A stretch of 38,834 nt of DNA. Origin: Hofstenia miamia (Eukaryota > Xenacoelomorpha > Acoela). Shown here piece after piece: positions 1-12,000 of this stretch. Position 1 is the stretch's first letter; the number at the start of each line of letters is the position of its first letter. A program made the translations under genes and the position numbers. Below the pieces are notes generated by a model that searched no databases, was not told where the DNA came from, and saw nothing but the letters and a program-made list of their open reading frames with translations. The stretch covers positions 1,749,108 through 1,787,941 of the forward strand of contig SCFE01000079.1 in the NCBI GenBank assembly GCA_004352715.1, written 5' to 3'.

Positions 1-766
1 CTGCTGTTAGATAGATTGTGCATGATACGATTGCATTCTTTGATGTCAAAGTTCTTGGAGAGGTTTTCATCAGCACAGACAGGGGTGATTTCAAAGAAAA
101 AGATTCGACTAGGAGTGAATTTTCTACGGACTTCAGATAATAGGTTTTGCAGATTTGACTTGAAATTCGAGATGTTGCCATTCAAAGCGTCGATCAAGCC
201 AGTGTTTAAGATGACAGTATTGACGTGTGTTTTTGGGTAAAGCGATACTTTTCGTGTGAGTTCAGTGGTGTTGCTTCCTGGGTAAGAGTGTATTGTTGTC
301 AATTGATTGTGAAGAAGACGATGCGAACGTGCGTATTTCAAAATGCTGCTTCCAATGATGAGGGTTGTACTCCCGGGTTTTACCTCTTTTACACGTGATT
401 TCAATTTTGACGGTTGTTTCTTAGGTGTTGGTTGCATCCTTGGGAATGAGTGATAAGTGAGTGGTGACGATTTTGAAAGGACGGATTCTGTAGTAGTAGT
501 AATTGGTGTTGAGTTTTCGGGTGTCTTTGCTTGTGTTTGAACTTCGAGCTGAGATTGAGTAGAGACATCAGATACTGAAAGGAGAGAGTTCTTAAAAAGA
601 AAAAGAAGTGCTTCAGCTTAGCGAACATTTGGTGGAGCGGCGTTTTCTTTTTATTTTCAATCAAAGTGATTGCCGCATCCACGGACGTCACACCGCTGAA
701 CAAATCACCTTGCACCGCATTTGAGAGCGAATTTGATAACCGACCGTTCTTGACAAGAGCACACAT
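1..766 (-). pseudogene. Retroelement-type ORF with SGNH-hydrolase domain, frameshifted, partial
   Basis: Seen: on the minus strand one frame is open from about position 617 down to position 1. It encodes a Ser/Thr/Pro/Gln-rich linker (about 401-600) and then a domain with the SGNH/GDSL block order. Block I is IIGSSIL (nucleophile Ser in G-S-S), followed by SYPGSNTTEL, then VILNTGLIDAL, which resembles the G-x-N-D block with Asn replaced by Ile, then a strand ending FFEITPV. The more upstream part (766 to about 600) is open in a different frame, so one indel lies in the A-rich stretch near 590-612. An ATG at 766 abuts a (TAA)n tract. Known: SGNH/esterase-like domains occur in ORF1 proteins of some LINEs and other retroelements. 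Inference: a decayed mobile-element protein lying downstream of AKT exon 2 on the same strand, probably in an AKT intron. The C-terminal D-x-x-H block is outside the window. A host SGNH protein is possible but less likely given the frameshift. Confidence 0.6.

Positions 767-796
<30 letters not shown>
766..796. repeat. (TAA)n microsatellite
   Basis: About ten near-perfect TAA/ATA units directly upstream (minus-strand sense) of the SGNH ORF. A short interrupted extension runs to about 811. Trinucleotide tracts of this kind often mark retroelement ends. Confidence 0.9.
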
Positions 797-797
<1 letters not shown>

Positions 798-2603
798 GTA
801 ATGATAATAAGATACTCGCCTCTGATTCTTTTTAAGAATTAAATGTAGGAGTCTGTCCTGAAAAAAATGTTCAGTTATCGCACTTTTATTTTATTTTAGC
901 TTCCTAAAAAAATAATACCTTTCTTTAGTGATGCAACAATTCGCATATTTAAATATCTACTTAAGTAGGTATTAAATAAATTCATCCATATTTAGTTTTT
1001 TATGCATTCTATTTTAAGATCAATGATTATATTCAGGGTAAGTATTTTCAGCCTACACCTGCCTACACTACCTTAAAAACGACTAATACAAAGGTGGAAA
1101 ACGGCATTTCAGCTCTGCAAGTGGAATTGTTTTTTAAAGCGTGGAGGTAGAAGATAGAAGTCATTATGTTGTCATCAAGACAAACAAAGAGTAAAATTTA
1201 GAAAAGGAAATGCGTACAATGATAGCTTATTTCAAATTCACACATTTTCTTTTTAGATTCATCAACTAACTTGGTTGAGCTGCATATTTATGAGAAACAC
1301 TACACAAAGTGTAGACGTTAGTTTTTATTGCATTTTAAAGTAAATCTGCCAGAAAATAGGATTAAAGTTGCTATTTTAAGATATATTCAAACCAAAAATA
1401 CAGATATTCTAAAGCTTACATTTTTAAAACAACCGATAAAAATTGCCAAATTGCAAAACAAAGTATACTGATAGTTATATGGTCGAAATTGGTGTGTACT
1501 ATTGTGTATTTATTCTCTTATAGCATTTGATACCTTTTCTATTAAAACATATATAACAGTTTTTTAACTGAAAAGATGTTTTGTTGCATTTTTCTCAGAG
1601 AAATTTGCTGCATCAGTTTTTTTGAATTAATTTCTCAAGGTTTTCGTTTTGTTCATTATACTGTGCATTATTGATTTTGCTTCTTCTTCATTTTTTATAG
1701 TGTTTTACAGTAAGGTTTTTCCTTTTGCTGAATAAATAATAATAATAATAATAATATTACATGACAAATATGATTGAGAATATTAAAATTTTAGGCTTTT
1801 TCTACTACTAGGTGACTATGCATAGATTATTTAATTAGTTGGCTAGTACCAATAGAAGGCTGTATTATAATTGCCGATATGGGGCTTACATATTTATTGT
1901 AATCAAGAATTTAAATGTAAATATTCATAGATTATAATAGATTTTCTAGTCGTTTACTGTTATTTATACATGAATTCAAATATGAAATTCTACACTTTTA
2001 TCAAATTACACTTTAAAAATAGCTCAAATGTAGCTTAGGAAAGTTGATAATTAATGCGCAGATCTAATATTAATGGAAATTTCCATTTATTCCAATTCCG
2101 AATTTACAAATTCAATCGATTGAAGTCAAATTACATAAATACTGCTTGGTCAGAAGAAATGTTTCGGCGAACTTTTCATAACGAAAAAAACATAGTTAAA
2201 ACATATAGTATAATTTTAAACGACCATTGCACAATATATGATAAACTAACTTCCAGTACAAGATGAGGTGTAAAATGCCAAAAAAAAATTTTTTGGACTT
2301 TAATATATGTTCAAAATCATTTTTGGTTGCATAAAAGTAGGATTCTTTCCTCAAAAAATGCTCTGGTGACGCCCTTAAATTTAAGAACTCTATTATGTCC
2401 TAATCTTTTTAGTCAAATTTGTCTTTCAGCAATTAATATAACAATACATATATTTTTGTATCTGCTTATTTATGAATCATAATAAAGTCATCAAAATTTA
2501 GTGTTTTGCGCATTCTATCTCAAGAACAATGACCTTCAAGCCAATTAATATTGCAAGAAATACGATAATATGATTTCAGTGAAGTTCTTAATTAATTCCT
2601 TAC
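797..2603. other. AT-rich non-coding; no gene seen
   Basis: I find no exon with convincing splice sites or coding bias here. In particular there is no minus-strand continuation of the AKT kinase domain. It contains an (AAT)n tract at about 1731-1757. It is presumably AKT intron. Confidence 0.5.
1731..1757. repeat. (AAT)n microsatellite
   Basis: Uninterrupted AAT units after a short AATAAAT lead-in. Confidence 0.9.
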
Positions 2604-2772
2604 CTTCATTGCACTGATTTCACCTGTACTAATTTGTCTGGCAAGGATTACTTTTCCGAATGATCCTTGACCGATCAATTTAAGCAGCTCAAAACTTTTC
2701 AAGGAAAGGGCTGATTGCTGTTCACCTTGATCTTCACTTTGTCGCTTTTCCAGAAGATTTGATCGAACTTCC
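2604..2772 (-). CDS. akt: AKT/PKB-like serine/threonine kinase, exon 2 (linker and kinase glycine loop)
   Basis: Seen: on the minus strand a T-rich acceptor ending in ag is followed by 169 nt and a strong donor (AAG then gtaagg). The first base completes the codon split by the PH exon (AG/G, Arg), so the exons join in frame. It encodes 56 further residues: a charged linker of about 26, then FELLKLIGQGSFGKVILAR and, ten residues on, AMK. This is the G-x-G-x-F-G-x-V loop and the ATP-anchoring Lys of an AGC kinase. The FE-LLKLIG-GSFGKVIL pattern is closest to AKT. Known: AKT phosphorylates growth and metabolic targets downstream of PI3K at the membrane. Odd: the linker between PH and kinase domains is shorter than in vertebrate AKT (about 40 residues). 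The rest of the kinase is not found down to position 1. Confidence in AKT rather than another PH-AGC kinase rests on the joined PH exon. Confidence 0.88.
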
Positions 2773-3227
2773 CTAAAAAAGAATCGAATGATGACATAAA
2801 ATATATTTTCTGATAAGCATTAATTTTGCATCCGATTTAGAAGAATCATTTGAACTATGTCAAATTACTATAAAACTTTTAAATAATTATACTATGTCAT
2901 ATCACAACAGTTATGGACATTACGCAAGAACCGCGATTACTGTTCGAGAATAATTTGCAAAGACTAATTCATTGAAATTTAAATTACTATGCTACTTAAT
3001 TGAAAGACCAATTCTTGCAGACATTGTTTCTTGAATTTTTGTTAACCAATGTCTTAATTGAAATGGACTGGTGAGAGTTTCCAATGTTGAATGTTGATAT
3101 TGTGAATATATCGAAAAGATTACACGCTTCTGAATCATGAGTGAAATTATATTGTTTTGTGTCCATGTGTATGCTACGTAAGAATTTGCATCCCTAAGGT
3201 AAGGGATCATCAAAATTTGTTTATATA

Positions 3228-3232
<5 letters not shown>

Positions 3233-3270
<38 letters not shown>
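3233..3270. repeat. (TA)n microsatellite
   Basis: Near-perfect TA dinucleotides inside the AKT intron. Confidence 0.95.
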
Positions 3271-3271
<1 letters not shown>

Positions 3272-3972
3272 CATAAATACAAAAATAACTAAGTTGAATC
3301 TGCATTCAATTCCTAATAAATGCAAATATAAATAAATTTTTTTTAACGCAACTATTCTTGACTTTCACTAAAATTTATGTTAAGCTATAGTGTAAAAATG
3401 CTTAGAGGAGACCTGTTTTTTCACTAAATTTATTCATTTTAACTAATGTTTTGTTTATATACTGTAGTTTATCGGAAGTTAGTAGTTCTATGTTCGACAG
3501 AACAAAAGCTTTGTGTATGCAATATATTTGTTTATCTTACTAACAGACGTAGATACTATCCTATATATTCTAAAAACACGTGATTTGAGTTTGAATAAAT
3601 TGCCAAGCAATGGGTTTTACAAAACACACTGCAAATATGATAGTTTGTGTAGGGCACTAGATTATTATTCGAATACAAATTTTGATCTTCAATGGCTTTC
3701 TTAGAGTGTTAAGAGCAAAATCAAGAGAAACATATATGCATACTTAACATTATGAATACCTAAACTACGATTGATCTTGACCAAATTTGTTTAGAAGTTT
3801 GCATTTTACAATTATGATTGAAAAAATGAAGCCGTTGCATTTTTAAAAAAGCCTTTGTGAAAGAGATAGGAGCAATTAGTCTAGATGAACAATACTTGTA
3901 AAATAATGATATTAGGCAAGGAAAGTTCTTTAATTCAGCAATCAGATTAAGCATGTATTTTGATATAGTGGA

Positions 3973-3977
<5 letters not shown>

Positions 3978-4015
<38 letters not shown>
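3978..4015. repeat. (TA)n microsatellite
   Basis: Perfect TA dinucleotides about 130 bp inside the 5' end of the AKT intron. Confidence 0.95.
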
Positions 4016-4017
<2 letters not shown>

Positions 4018-4147
4018 ATTTATTTATTTTTTTATATAAAATTATAAATTCTAATAAGATATATTCCTCTAACCCCATTTTGGAAGGCTGTGTCTTAGGT
4101 CAGCCCATATCTTGTAAGATGTCATAAAACTGTTCAAATATTAATAC

Positions 4148-4440
4148 CTGATTGCTTCCATCCATTGAAAACGTTCTTCATTGCTGCTTGCTGCTAACAC
4201 TCTATCCACCAATGATGTAAGCTGAAAGAATCCAAGAACAAATACAAAATTTTTCCCTTGTTGCTTTCCACTAGTGATAGTACAGCCATCTACACAGAAG
4301 TTGTTGACTGGTTCAGTGTCTGCCTCATCTTTATAGCCCAACAATTTGCCATCACTGTACAAACGCAGGTATCGTGATCTCCAGTTCTTGATGTATTCGC
4401 CCCGTTTTAGTAACCAACCTTCTTTAACAATCTCGCCCAT
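4148..4440 (-). CDS. akt: AKT/PKB-like serine/threonine kinase, first coding exon (PH domain)
   Basis: Seen: ATG at 4440 opens 97 codons plus 2 nt, ending in CAG/gtatta. Residues 1-98 form a PH domain beginning MGEIVKEGWLLKRGEYIKNW. Residues matching AKT1 phosphoinositide contacts are kept: K12 (K14), E15 (E17), R21 (R23), R23 (R25) and the NN of VNNF. The last helix is ERFQWMEAIR. Known: this domain binds PI(3,4,5)P3 or PI(3,4)P2 and brings AKT to the membrane for activation. The start is chosen because the N-terminus aligns with AKT1 two residues short; a possible 5'UTR acceptor (tttcag) lies just upstream, at about 4460. Odd: C53 matches AKT1 Cys60, but the Cys77 partner is Gly (VLGFFQ), and the middle of the domain is divergent. 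Exon 2 joins in frame, so the gene looks intact as far as visible. Confidence 0.9.
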
Positions 4441-5639
4441 CTAAACTTTTAAGATTAACCTGAAATAATTTCAACGTCATTTTTCTCCATAAATTTCAAT
4501 GGAGCGTGCCTGTGATTATAATCAAAACATAACTTGGATATTTAAGGTTTCAACTAAAATCTCTCTAAACTTCTAGACCAATGTTAGATTAGCATTTCGT
4601 TCAGTATTTTCCAATTTTTGTAGAGATTCTGCAAACAGCAACAATTCCTTGAAGTTTAGGAGGTTTAGTCTGGAATAATTCATTATATTTATTTAACTTA
4701 TTTTTCCTCATTAGCATGCAATATGTGCCCTATAAAACAATATTTCAAATTTAGTGCGGTTTTATATCTGATTCCAGATGGGAATTATAAAGGAGAATCT
4801 TATTTAAGTTTTAGGAAGTAAAGAAAAGTAGCTTTTAATATAGAGTTCAAAGTTTTAACAATTGTTACTAAAAGAAAAATTATATTTTTTTAATAATATA
4901 TTGGTTTAATTCAAATAATTTCTGAAAAACAGAATTCATGTAGCAAGAACTTATTCAATTATTAAATTAATTGATATTTTCAAGTTAGGATTTCAGAAAG
5001 ATATTGAAGCAATGTTATCAAGGCGATGCATATTTAAGTAATTTGTCTTAAGGCGAACTAGTATATGGAATTCAATTATATTCTAGCTTATGCATTGATC
5101 CATAGAGATCTAGAAATCTCTTAGATTTACTTGGATAATAGACATCTCAGAATACATTCTTAATGTGCTTAGAATTGCATTGATAGATAATTATTTACTG
5201 CAAAATATTGATTAAATAGTTCTTAGACATAGTTAATTTTATATAATTTATGTACATAGAAAATTTGTAGTTGTGGTATCTTTTTTTCAATTTTTAATGC
5301 ATTCATCTGAAATTTATGAAGTCCTTTTTGCTTTATTGATTCAATCTTTGTGGCTTTTTGAAGCGTTATTTGATTTTTTATCAAATTCAAATTATAGTGA
5401 ATTGTCATGGAAACTGTTTGTTAGGCTGTTATTCCTCATTATTATCATGAGTAAAATGCTCGATTTTTGGCCTAGTGATAATTAATTAAAATGATAAAAT
5501 TATATAATAAATCCCTATAATTGTGTACATTATGGTATCATTTTAGCAAAAACGCTCATCTGATTTAAAAATTATTGATTTTTGTTTTTAAACAGTTGAC
5601 GTCTATATTATTTAAACATTTTGTCAATTTGACTGTCAA
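4441..5639. other. AT-rich non-coding, probably AKT 5'UTR intron
   Basis: No coding exon, RNA gene or named repeat seen. A 3' splice site on the minus strand at about 4460 would give a 5'UTR of about 19 nt ahead of the AKT ATG. Confidence 0.4.
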
Positions 5640-5900
5640 TATCTTAAGAGATGACACAGCCGGGAAAACGGAGATGGCACGTAATCAATAAATAAAAAAG
5701 AAGCGCTGCACAAACCTTTGTGATCCGTCATAAAATGAAATGAAATCCACCTCTGGTCCATTCCGAGGGAACTTTATGTTAAAATAAGTCTGCGAAATTA
5801 ATATAAAAGTGGTGTTCGCGCGCTGCTCACAAATTTAAAATTGAGCGAATGACTTCCGCTTGGAATTAATTCGCCAGCGTTTTTCCAGTTACTAATCTGG
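5640..5900 (-). promoter_or_regulatory. GC/CpG-richer patch, possible AKT promoter or 5'UTR exon
   Basis: This stretch stands out from its AT-rich surroundings: several CpGs (GTTCGCGCGCTGCTC, CGCCAGCG, GCCGGG) and mixed-base sequence, about 1.2 kb upstream of the AKT start codon on the minus strand. Candidate minus-strand donors exist (for example CAAAG/gtttgt). Promoter function is an inference from composition and position only; an old repeat is the main alternative. Confidence 0.3.
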
Positions 5901-6789
5901 AAAGCATAATTTATTAAGAGCAATCATATAATTTCCTCGGAATTCAAAGCAAGGATTTATGCAATAATCTAAATATTTCTGCAAAATTGTGGGTGTTACT
6001 GTGATAAATTTACAACTGCAAAATAATTAAATGATGAAAAATGGGCTTCTACTTACAAAAGAAATAATGCAGTGCAGATTTATAAATTATGTCAGATTAT
6101 AATAATATTGCCAAGTATATATAATGTTCAAGTATAATAATTTATATCATATTTAAATTGAATAAAAGTTTTCCAATTATTAAGAAATAGCAAATGTCAC
6201 TATGTGAAGACATTTTTAAGTTTATTGCTAAAATATTCATGTTAAATCATTTCTGTCAAGATGATAAAAATTGTTTTACTTTTGGAAATTGGATAACATC
6301 ATTGGCGTATATATGATACAGGTATTAAGTCGACAGCCATTTTGCATATGGTATTGAATATAATTTATCAAGACTCGTATTGGCAACTAAGACAAACTTC
6401 ATATATGATTTCTATATGATTTCCTATATGCATAGATACTCGCAATAGGTAGCACAACTAAGAAAGATATTGTTTTCCCGTCTTCGAAAATGTGGGGTTG
6501 GGGGTTAGAGCGCACAAAGGCATACAGACTTTTCATTCTTGGATTTTGCGTAATGTTCATTTTCTCAGTCTTCAATCATGTAAAAATTACAGAGAACCAT
6601 AGAATCGCAAACTATATATATATNTTTACACATACACGCCCATACCAGAGGAAAAATAATTTTTTGCTAATATTAAGTAATTTAATCATTTTCAGTAGCA
6701 TTTCGAATACAATTCACATTCATTATAAATCAATTTTTGAACATTTTATTAATAAAATTTCTATTTTTGAAAAATCTAATTAAAATACT
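5901..6789. other. AT-rich non-coding; nothing identified
   Basis: No supported gene. A single N at 6624 lies in a short TA tract, a typical unresolved microsatellite base. The 97-codon plus-strand ORF across it is low-complexity and unsupported. Confidence 0.4.
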
Positions 6790-6900
6790 CATAATATGGA
6801 ATAAAAAGCGTACCCATACCCGTCCGCACCCTATAATAATTATGCGCACGTGCACGTACCCACGGGTAAAACCGGTCCCGCAGATAAACTCGTCGAACTC
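6790..6900. repeat. Short CG-rich repeat-like patch (GTACCC/CCCGT units)
   Basis: Runs such as CGTACCCATACCCGTCCGCACCC and GCACGTGCACGTACCCACGGG contrast with the AT-rich flanks. A weaker relative sits at about 16825-17020 (GTGTACGAGTA, CGTTTCGTGCCCG). Probably the remnant of a dispersed repeat; no family assigned. Confidence 0.3.
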
Positions 6901-9900
6901 GTATGTTTAGTAAAAGCACAAAATAGCAAAATAGTACATTTATCATCAACCGTAATTGCTAAAAAATTTATTTTATGTTCATTATTTGGAACCATGCTAT
7001 GTAAACATTTTGTTAAAAACTTCATTCTGTAGGGATCACAATTCAAGTACTAAAGTGCCCCTTAGTTGAAAAATCCGTTTGATTCTTACACAGATACTTT
7101 CTAGCATGGCTTATTGACATATGTCTAGCAAAAAGCCAGTAATTTTATTCATATGAATTAAGATAAATAAATTGCTTTCCAATTTAATAAAGTATGTGAA
7201 TGCAGTCAACATCTGTGAAAGCCCAATTATACTGACTATTTCAAGCCATCATAAAGAAATACTTCTGCACCTTTGTTAAAACTACTAATGACATGTATAC
7301 AAACAATCGATGGTGTTGTATATGTGAAATATTTATTAAAGAAATTGTACTTTTAAATTAATCCTTGGTGCTAGTTCTTCCCCTGAAGCTCTGCCGCTGT
7401 CTGCTTTTTGGTTTAGCCTTGGAATTTGATAAACAGAACTTCCAAAGCATTTCAATTAAGTGAAAACATTAGTGATGTTTTGGCTTGAAGTAAAACAATT
7501 CATTTGGAATGCAAATACTTAATTCTCTTTCAGATATTAAATGTTGTTTACATTAAAACCTTGCCAATTCATTCAGCGAATGTTGTCTTAAATATTAACA
7601 TATATTGCACTTGAATTATATTATGGTCTTTATTTTAGTCATAAAAAATGCATGCCTTTAATTCATCAATTCAAAGACAACAATGCAAATCAAAATTATT
7701 GTTTCCTCAAAAAGAAAAGTTCATATTTAGTAATTTTACTTAAGGGAATTAAAAAATTAATTAATGAAAATATACACTATTTTATCCCATTTATAACCAG
7801 ATTTTCATGTAAAAAGCACATAGCCTTAGGTGAAATTATTGCAACAATAATTGACACTAGTGCAGATATTGAATTAAAATGATAAATTTTGACAATGTTT
7901 ATGATGCTTCCTAGACTTTTCTAAACACCAAATAAAATAATTTATTTGAATTTCAGTATTAATATTTTTGATAAATGTAGTACACGATAATTAGTCACAT
8001 ACATTCTTTTGCATATTTTAGAATAGCTTGCTAAATCATTTTCAGATTTTATATTTGTAATGGGGATAACTTTGAAGTTCCTGTTCTGTCATCAGAATGC
8101 AAATTTAAGCAGCTTAAAAGTACAATTCAAGTTCAAAACTAGAGATTATTTGAAGGTATCATGTATTTGTTATAGGAGTACGAAGTATAAAATAAAGGTT
8201 GAGATTTTAAGCAGCCTAATAGAAGAATGAGATTGATAAATGTGAATATTGGACTTACGAAGATTCTCATAATCACCTGGATATTATTTGAACCATTGAA
8301 GCTGAAAATGCTCTCAATTTGTGATTTAACTTTATTGCGCATGAAATGTACATGAAACTAACTTTTCATGCTTACAAAATGTTTCAATCTACTATTAAAA
8401 TGCATAGTGAATAAACGTGTCGACTTCATTGTTGTAAGTTTATTTTAAAATTTATCATCGTGTGTAGAACAGTTTATTGTTTATATCTCAAACAATCAAA
8501 AGAAATCAGGGTGATAACATACTTTGTTTAATGATACCAATGCAGCAATACAAAAATGCAGGGAACGTTATAACTGAATCATTATTGCATTAGCCCCATA
8601 TTTCTTAAATGCTGTCAGTATATTTTGCCTATAAAATAAATCATTGTCTCTATTTTTGCTATCTACGACATCATTTCTGGCGAGCTAAAGCCCATTCCAT
8701 GAATAGCATAATCATGAAGAAATTAAGTGCTTCATATGACACAAGTTCCTCTGTTTTTTGAAATGATTTCAGAATACAATAAAACACCAATAAATCATAT
8801 AAAAACAATTTCAATTGCTTTGTCATTTTGGTTGCTCTAATAATAAGAGTCAGAGCAAATTTATTGCGTAATATATGTATACAAGATCTACAAACTAACA
8901 AATGACAAAAAATAAACATGAACAAATAACTACAAATTAATATGTACAATGTATAATAATATAATCAATGTTTGTGTGAATGTTTGTGTAGGTGCTCAAT
9001 GTTGGATGTATGTTTCGAATGCATGAAGTGTATTATCGTCCCCTAATGTATGCTGTTTTATTAGAATAATAATAATATTAGAATAATAATAATTTATTGC
9101 CTAGTTATCTTGCTTAAAATTATTTTCAAATGCCTTTGTTTATGACTTGAATATTTTAAAATTTTCCAACAGTGAATTGAATAATATTTTAATGCATTTG
9201 GAGAATTGAGCATTTCCTATGGTAAATCATTTATATCAATAAGGAATCGGTTAAGTTACTGTCTTTATTCAGTTAAATCTTTGCTGAGAAAGACAACCCC
9301 AGCAGAACATTTGATATTTTGTGGTCTGATAATAGAAGTAAGGTTTGGCTGTATTTACTGATATAAAAAATTGAAACTATAAAATGCTGTTTTGTGAAAT
9401 CGGTGCATGACGATTTCAATCAAGTGTGCACCTATATAACTACCACTTTAAATTTACAGGCCGGATTCAACGTAAATTGATGTAAATTTTGAAAAAAAAC
9501 TCAGAAATAGAAATTAAGGCAAACATTCAAGGATAAATTCTAAAATACATAAAATAGTTGTAATATTTTCATTAACCTTAATTAGCTTGGTGTCCTTTTA
9601 TATGGAAAACTTTTCCTACATTTCAAGTCCATTAGAAAACGTGAAAATCGTGAGACATTTGTAAGCCTATTGGTGAAATTTTTTGCAGATTTGTACTAAT
9701 GCTCATCGCTGCATCTGAAGATCATGAAATGAACAAATATTTTTATTGGAAAATCTCAATTTTCTCAAAAACGCTTAATTAATCTCAAAACCAAATGAAA
9801 CAGGAGTCTTTATTAGTTATTTTTTCATGAACGATTAAAATGTTTTAAAGGTCCCAGGCTTTTTATGATAAATGTGGAATAAAATCCGTGTGGATAATGA

Positions 9901-11639
9901 TAATAACATATTGATCAAATGAAATATATGTATTGTTATTGTAGACAGAAATTATCTGATATTAGGTCTTCCTTAGGCCTCTAGTGGCTTGCAGAATATG
10001 TTACAAATAGGTGTACTATCAATAAGATTTTGATGATAACTGCTATTCGAAAAAGAGAGCATGTATTTTTCTTGAAAATTAATAGCATCGATCAACGTAT
10101 ATAACAGTTTTGTACTAATAAATCTAAATTTAAGAAATAGTTGTCAATTAACCTAAGATGATGCAACAAGGAGATGTAATATGCTAATGTCTTATATCAT
10201 TGCGGATTTATACAAACCTCGATTCTTCTTCAAAACTATTTAAAATTCCAATTGCGTTCGGTTTTCTGCTCATTATATGGTCGCGGGATTATTTCAGCAT
10301 TTCCACATATTCCCTTGCAACGTTTCTTCTACACTCAAATTACAAGTGCGTGAAATTCGTTTAAATAAAATGAATCCAGATTGGTTACATTCATGTTCAA
10401 TATTTATTAAAATCGAAACTATTTCCAATTTCCATTAAAAACTGGATTATTGAGCGACTGGCAGCCAGCAATCTGATAGAATTGCAATAAACTTAACTTA
10501 GCACTTAACATATACCGGTATAATCGAAATTGGTAAAATTTACTATAAGTTTTATTTGTTTCATTAATATTGAAGAATAATAAATGAAAATAGCTTTCCT
10601 AACTGACAAAAACATTATATGTTTACAACGGGTCTTAACATTACTATTTTTATATACGGGTTATTATTAAATATCATTACATTTAACCAATATTTTTAAT
10701 GACGCATCTCACAAAGATTTATAAATAGAGCGGGTTAGATTTAGTGCGCCGTTCCGAGAAGAGTCAGAGTTGGGCTGGGCCAAAGGCTTTTCAAGAATCG
10801 TGGGACAGGACTAGGCTAATATTTTTTAACATAGTAACACAAAATTACCAAGTCGTTCGAAGTGCTATGATTGAAAATATAGGCCTTGGCTGAGTAACAG
10901 GCTAAAAATGAGGCTAACTCAAACACATTTCTAATTAAAAAATAATTTTTTTTAATTACGTCAAAAAACCATACAGAGTATGCCAATGTTAATGTAATAA
11001 CAGCAATCATTAATTTTTTGAATCTTTATTTTAGGAAAAACAAAATTTATGTTTCACATATGAATAATGATTTTTTAGGGTTGGTGTGGATTTAAATCTA
11101 GAAATGTACCTATTCGAACCATAGATATCAACTAGATATTGATACGAAAATTTATTTTTAGGCTATCAATGGATCACTGTAGCAGATATTTTGAATCATT
11201 TCTATGCTCAATTTTTAAGTAAAATACTATAAATTACCAAACCGTCTGTCCATATTTTGAATATTTTGTCCTAGCCTGTTAAAAAAGATTGAAAACATTT
11301 GATACACACACATCAATGTGGGTTTGTGCACCTAATGTAATGATAAAAAAATTATACCTGCGCCAAAAGTACGTAATAATACTGAATTGTTTTCAATGAG
11401 AAATTTTATTTTTGTTTAAACATTCAAATTGTTACCATGCGTAAATGTGAGATAATGAGTAAGTCTAATGCCCATGGAAACCACAACTACCCTAAATATT
11501 TTGCTTTCTTGAAAAAAACGGTGTGAGCCCTCAATCAGGACCGCTGTCGCATCACAGGCGTTTGTCTTGTGGTCTTGTCAGATTTTAAATATCATCATTA
11601 TTTCGAGAACTTGAAGCACTTAAATGCGCTTTGAGGAAA
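6901..11639. other. Long AT-rich region without a supported gene
   Basis: I read both strands and found no exon with good splice sites, no RNA gene and no recognisable transposase. A modestly GC-richer patch at 10730-10800 (GCGGGTTAGATTTAGTGCGCC onward) is unexplained. Small AAT tracts lie at about 9065-9092. Confidence 0.4.
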
Positions 11640-12000
11640 ACCATGCACGATAATGGGGTGGGGGACGACCGTATACCCCTTTTCAAAACTTTCACAACAT
11701 TATATGAAATTGCGGATATTTCATGTGAAGTTTGTGATAATAATAAATTTTTAGTTGTTTTCATCAGATGGAAAGCCATTTTTTCAAAAATTTCTGTTCC
11801 CCTTTGAAAATAAGGCGTTTTAAAAATGATTAGCTCACATGTATATAATTATATACCATTAAATCTTTTTGAGAGAACCTCATAAATCATTACATTTGAA
11901 AAAATATTTAGACTTTGCTAAATTTGCAAACAAATAATCTTTTATATTAATTTTAGGAAAGAATTTGAAGTCCTTCCCCATTTAAAACTTTCTAGTACCG
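11640..12000 (+). repeat. Dispersed repeat A, copy 1
   Basis: Shares order and sequence with 24970-25320: a G-rich start (GGGGTGGGGGACGACC against GGGGTGGAAAGGGGGATAG), then GAACCT-ATAAATCATT, TTAGACTT, GCAAA-AAATAAT and TTTAGGAAAGAATTTGAAGTCCTTCCCC. The two copies are clearly diverged, so this is an old dispersed element. No coding sequence seen; the family is unknown. Confidence 0.55.

Larger units (their letters stand above)
2773..4147 (-). other. AKT intron between PH and kinase exons
   Basis: GT-AG intron of 1375 bp on the minus strand (gtatta at the 5' side, tttttag at the 3' side) that splits an Arg codon after its second base. It holds two (TA)n microsatellites, at about 3233-3270 and 3978-4015. 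ORFs here are AT-repeat artefacts. Confidence 0.8.

Noticed and set aside
401-600. C-terminal half of the 121-codon ORF ending at 401
   Set aside because: After the indel near 600 this frame is a shadow; the SGNH reading frame is the one that continues with sensible protein.
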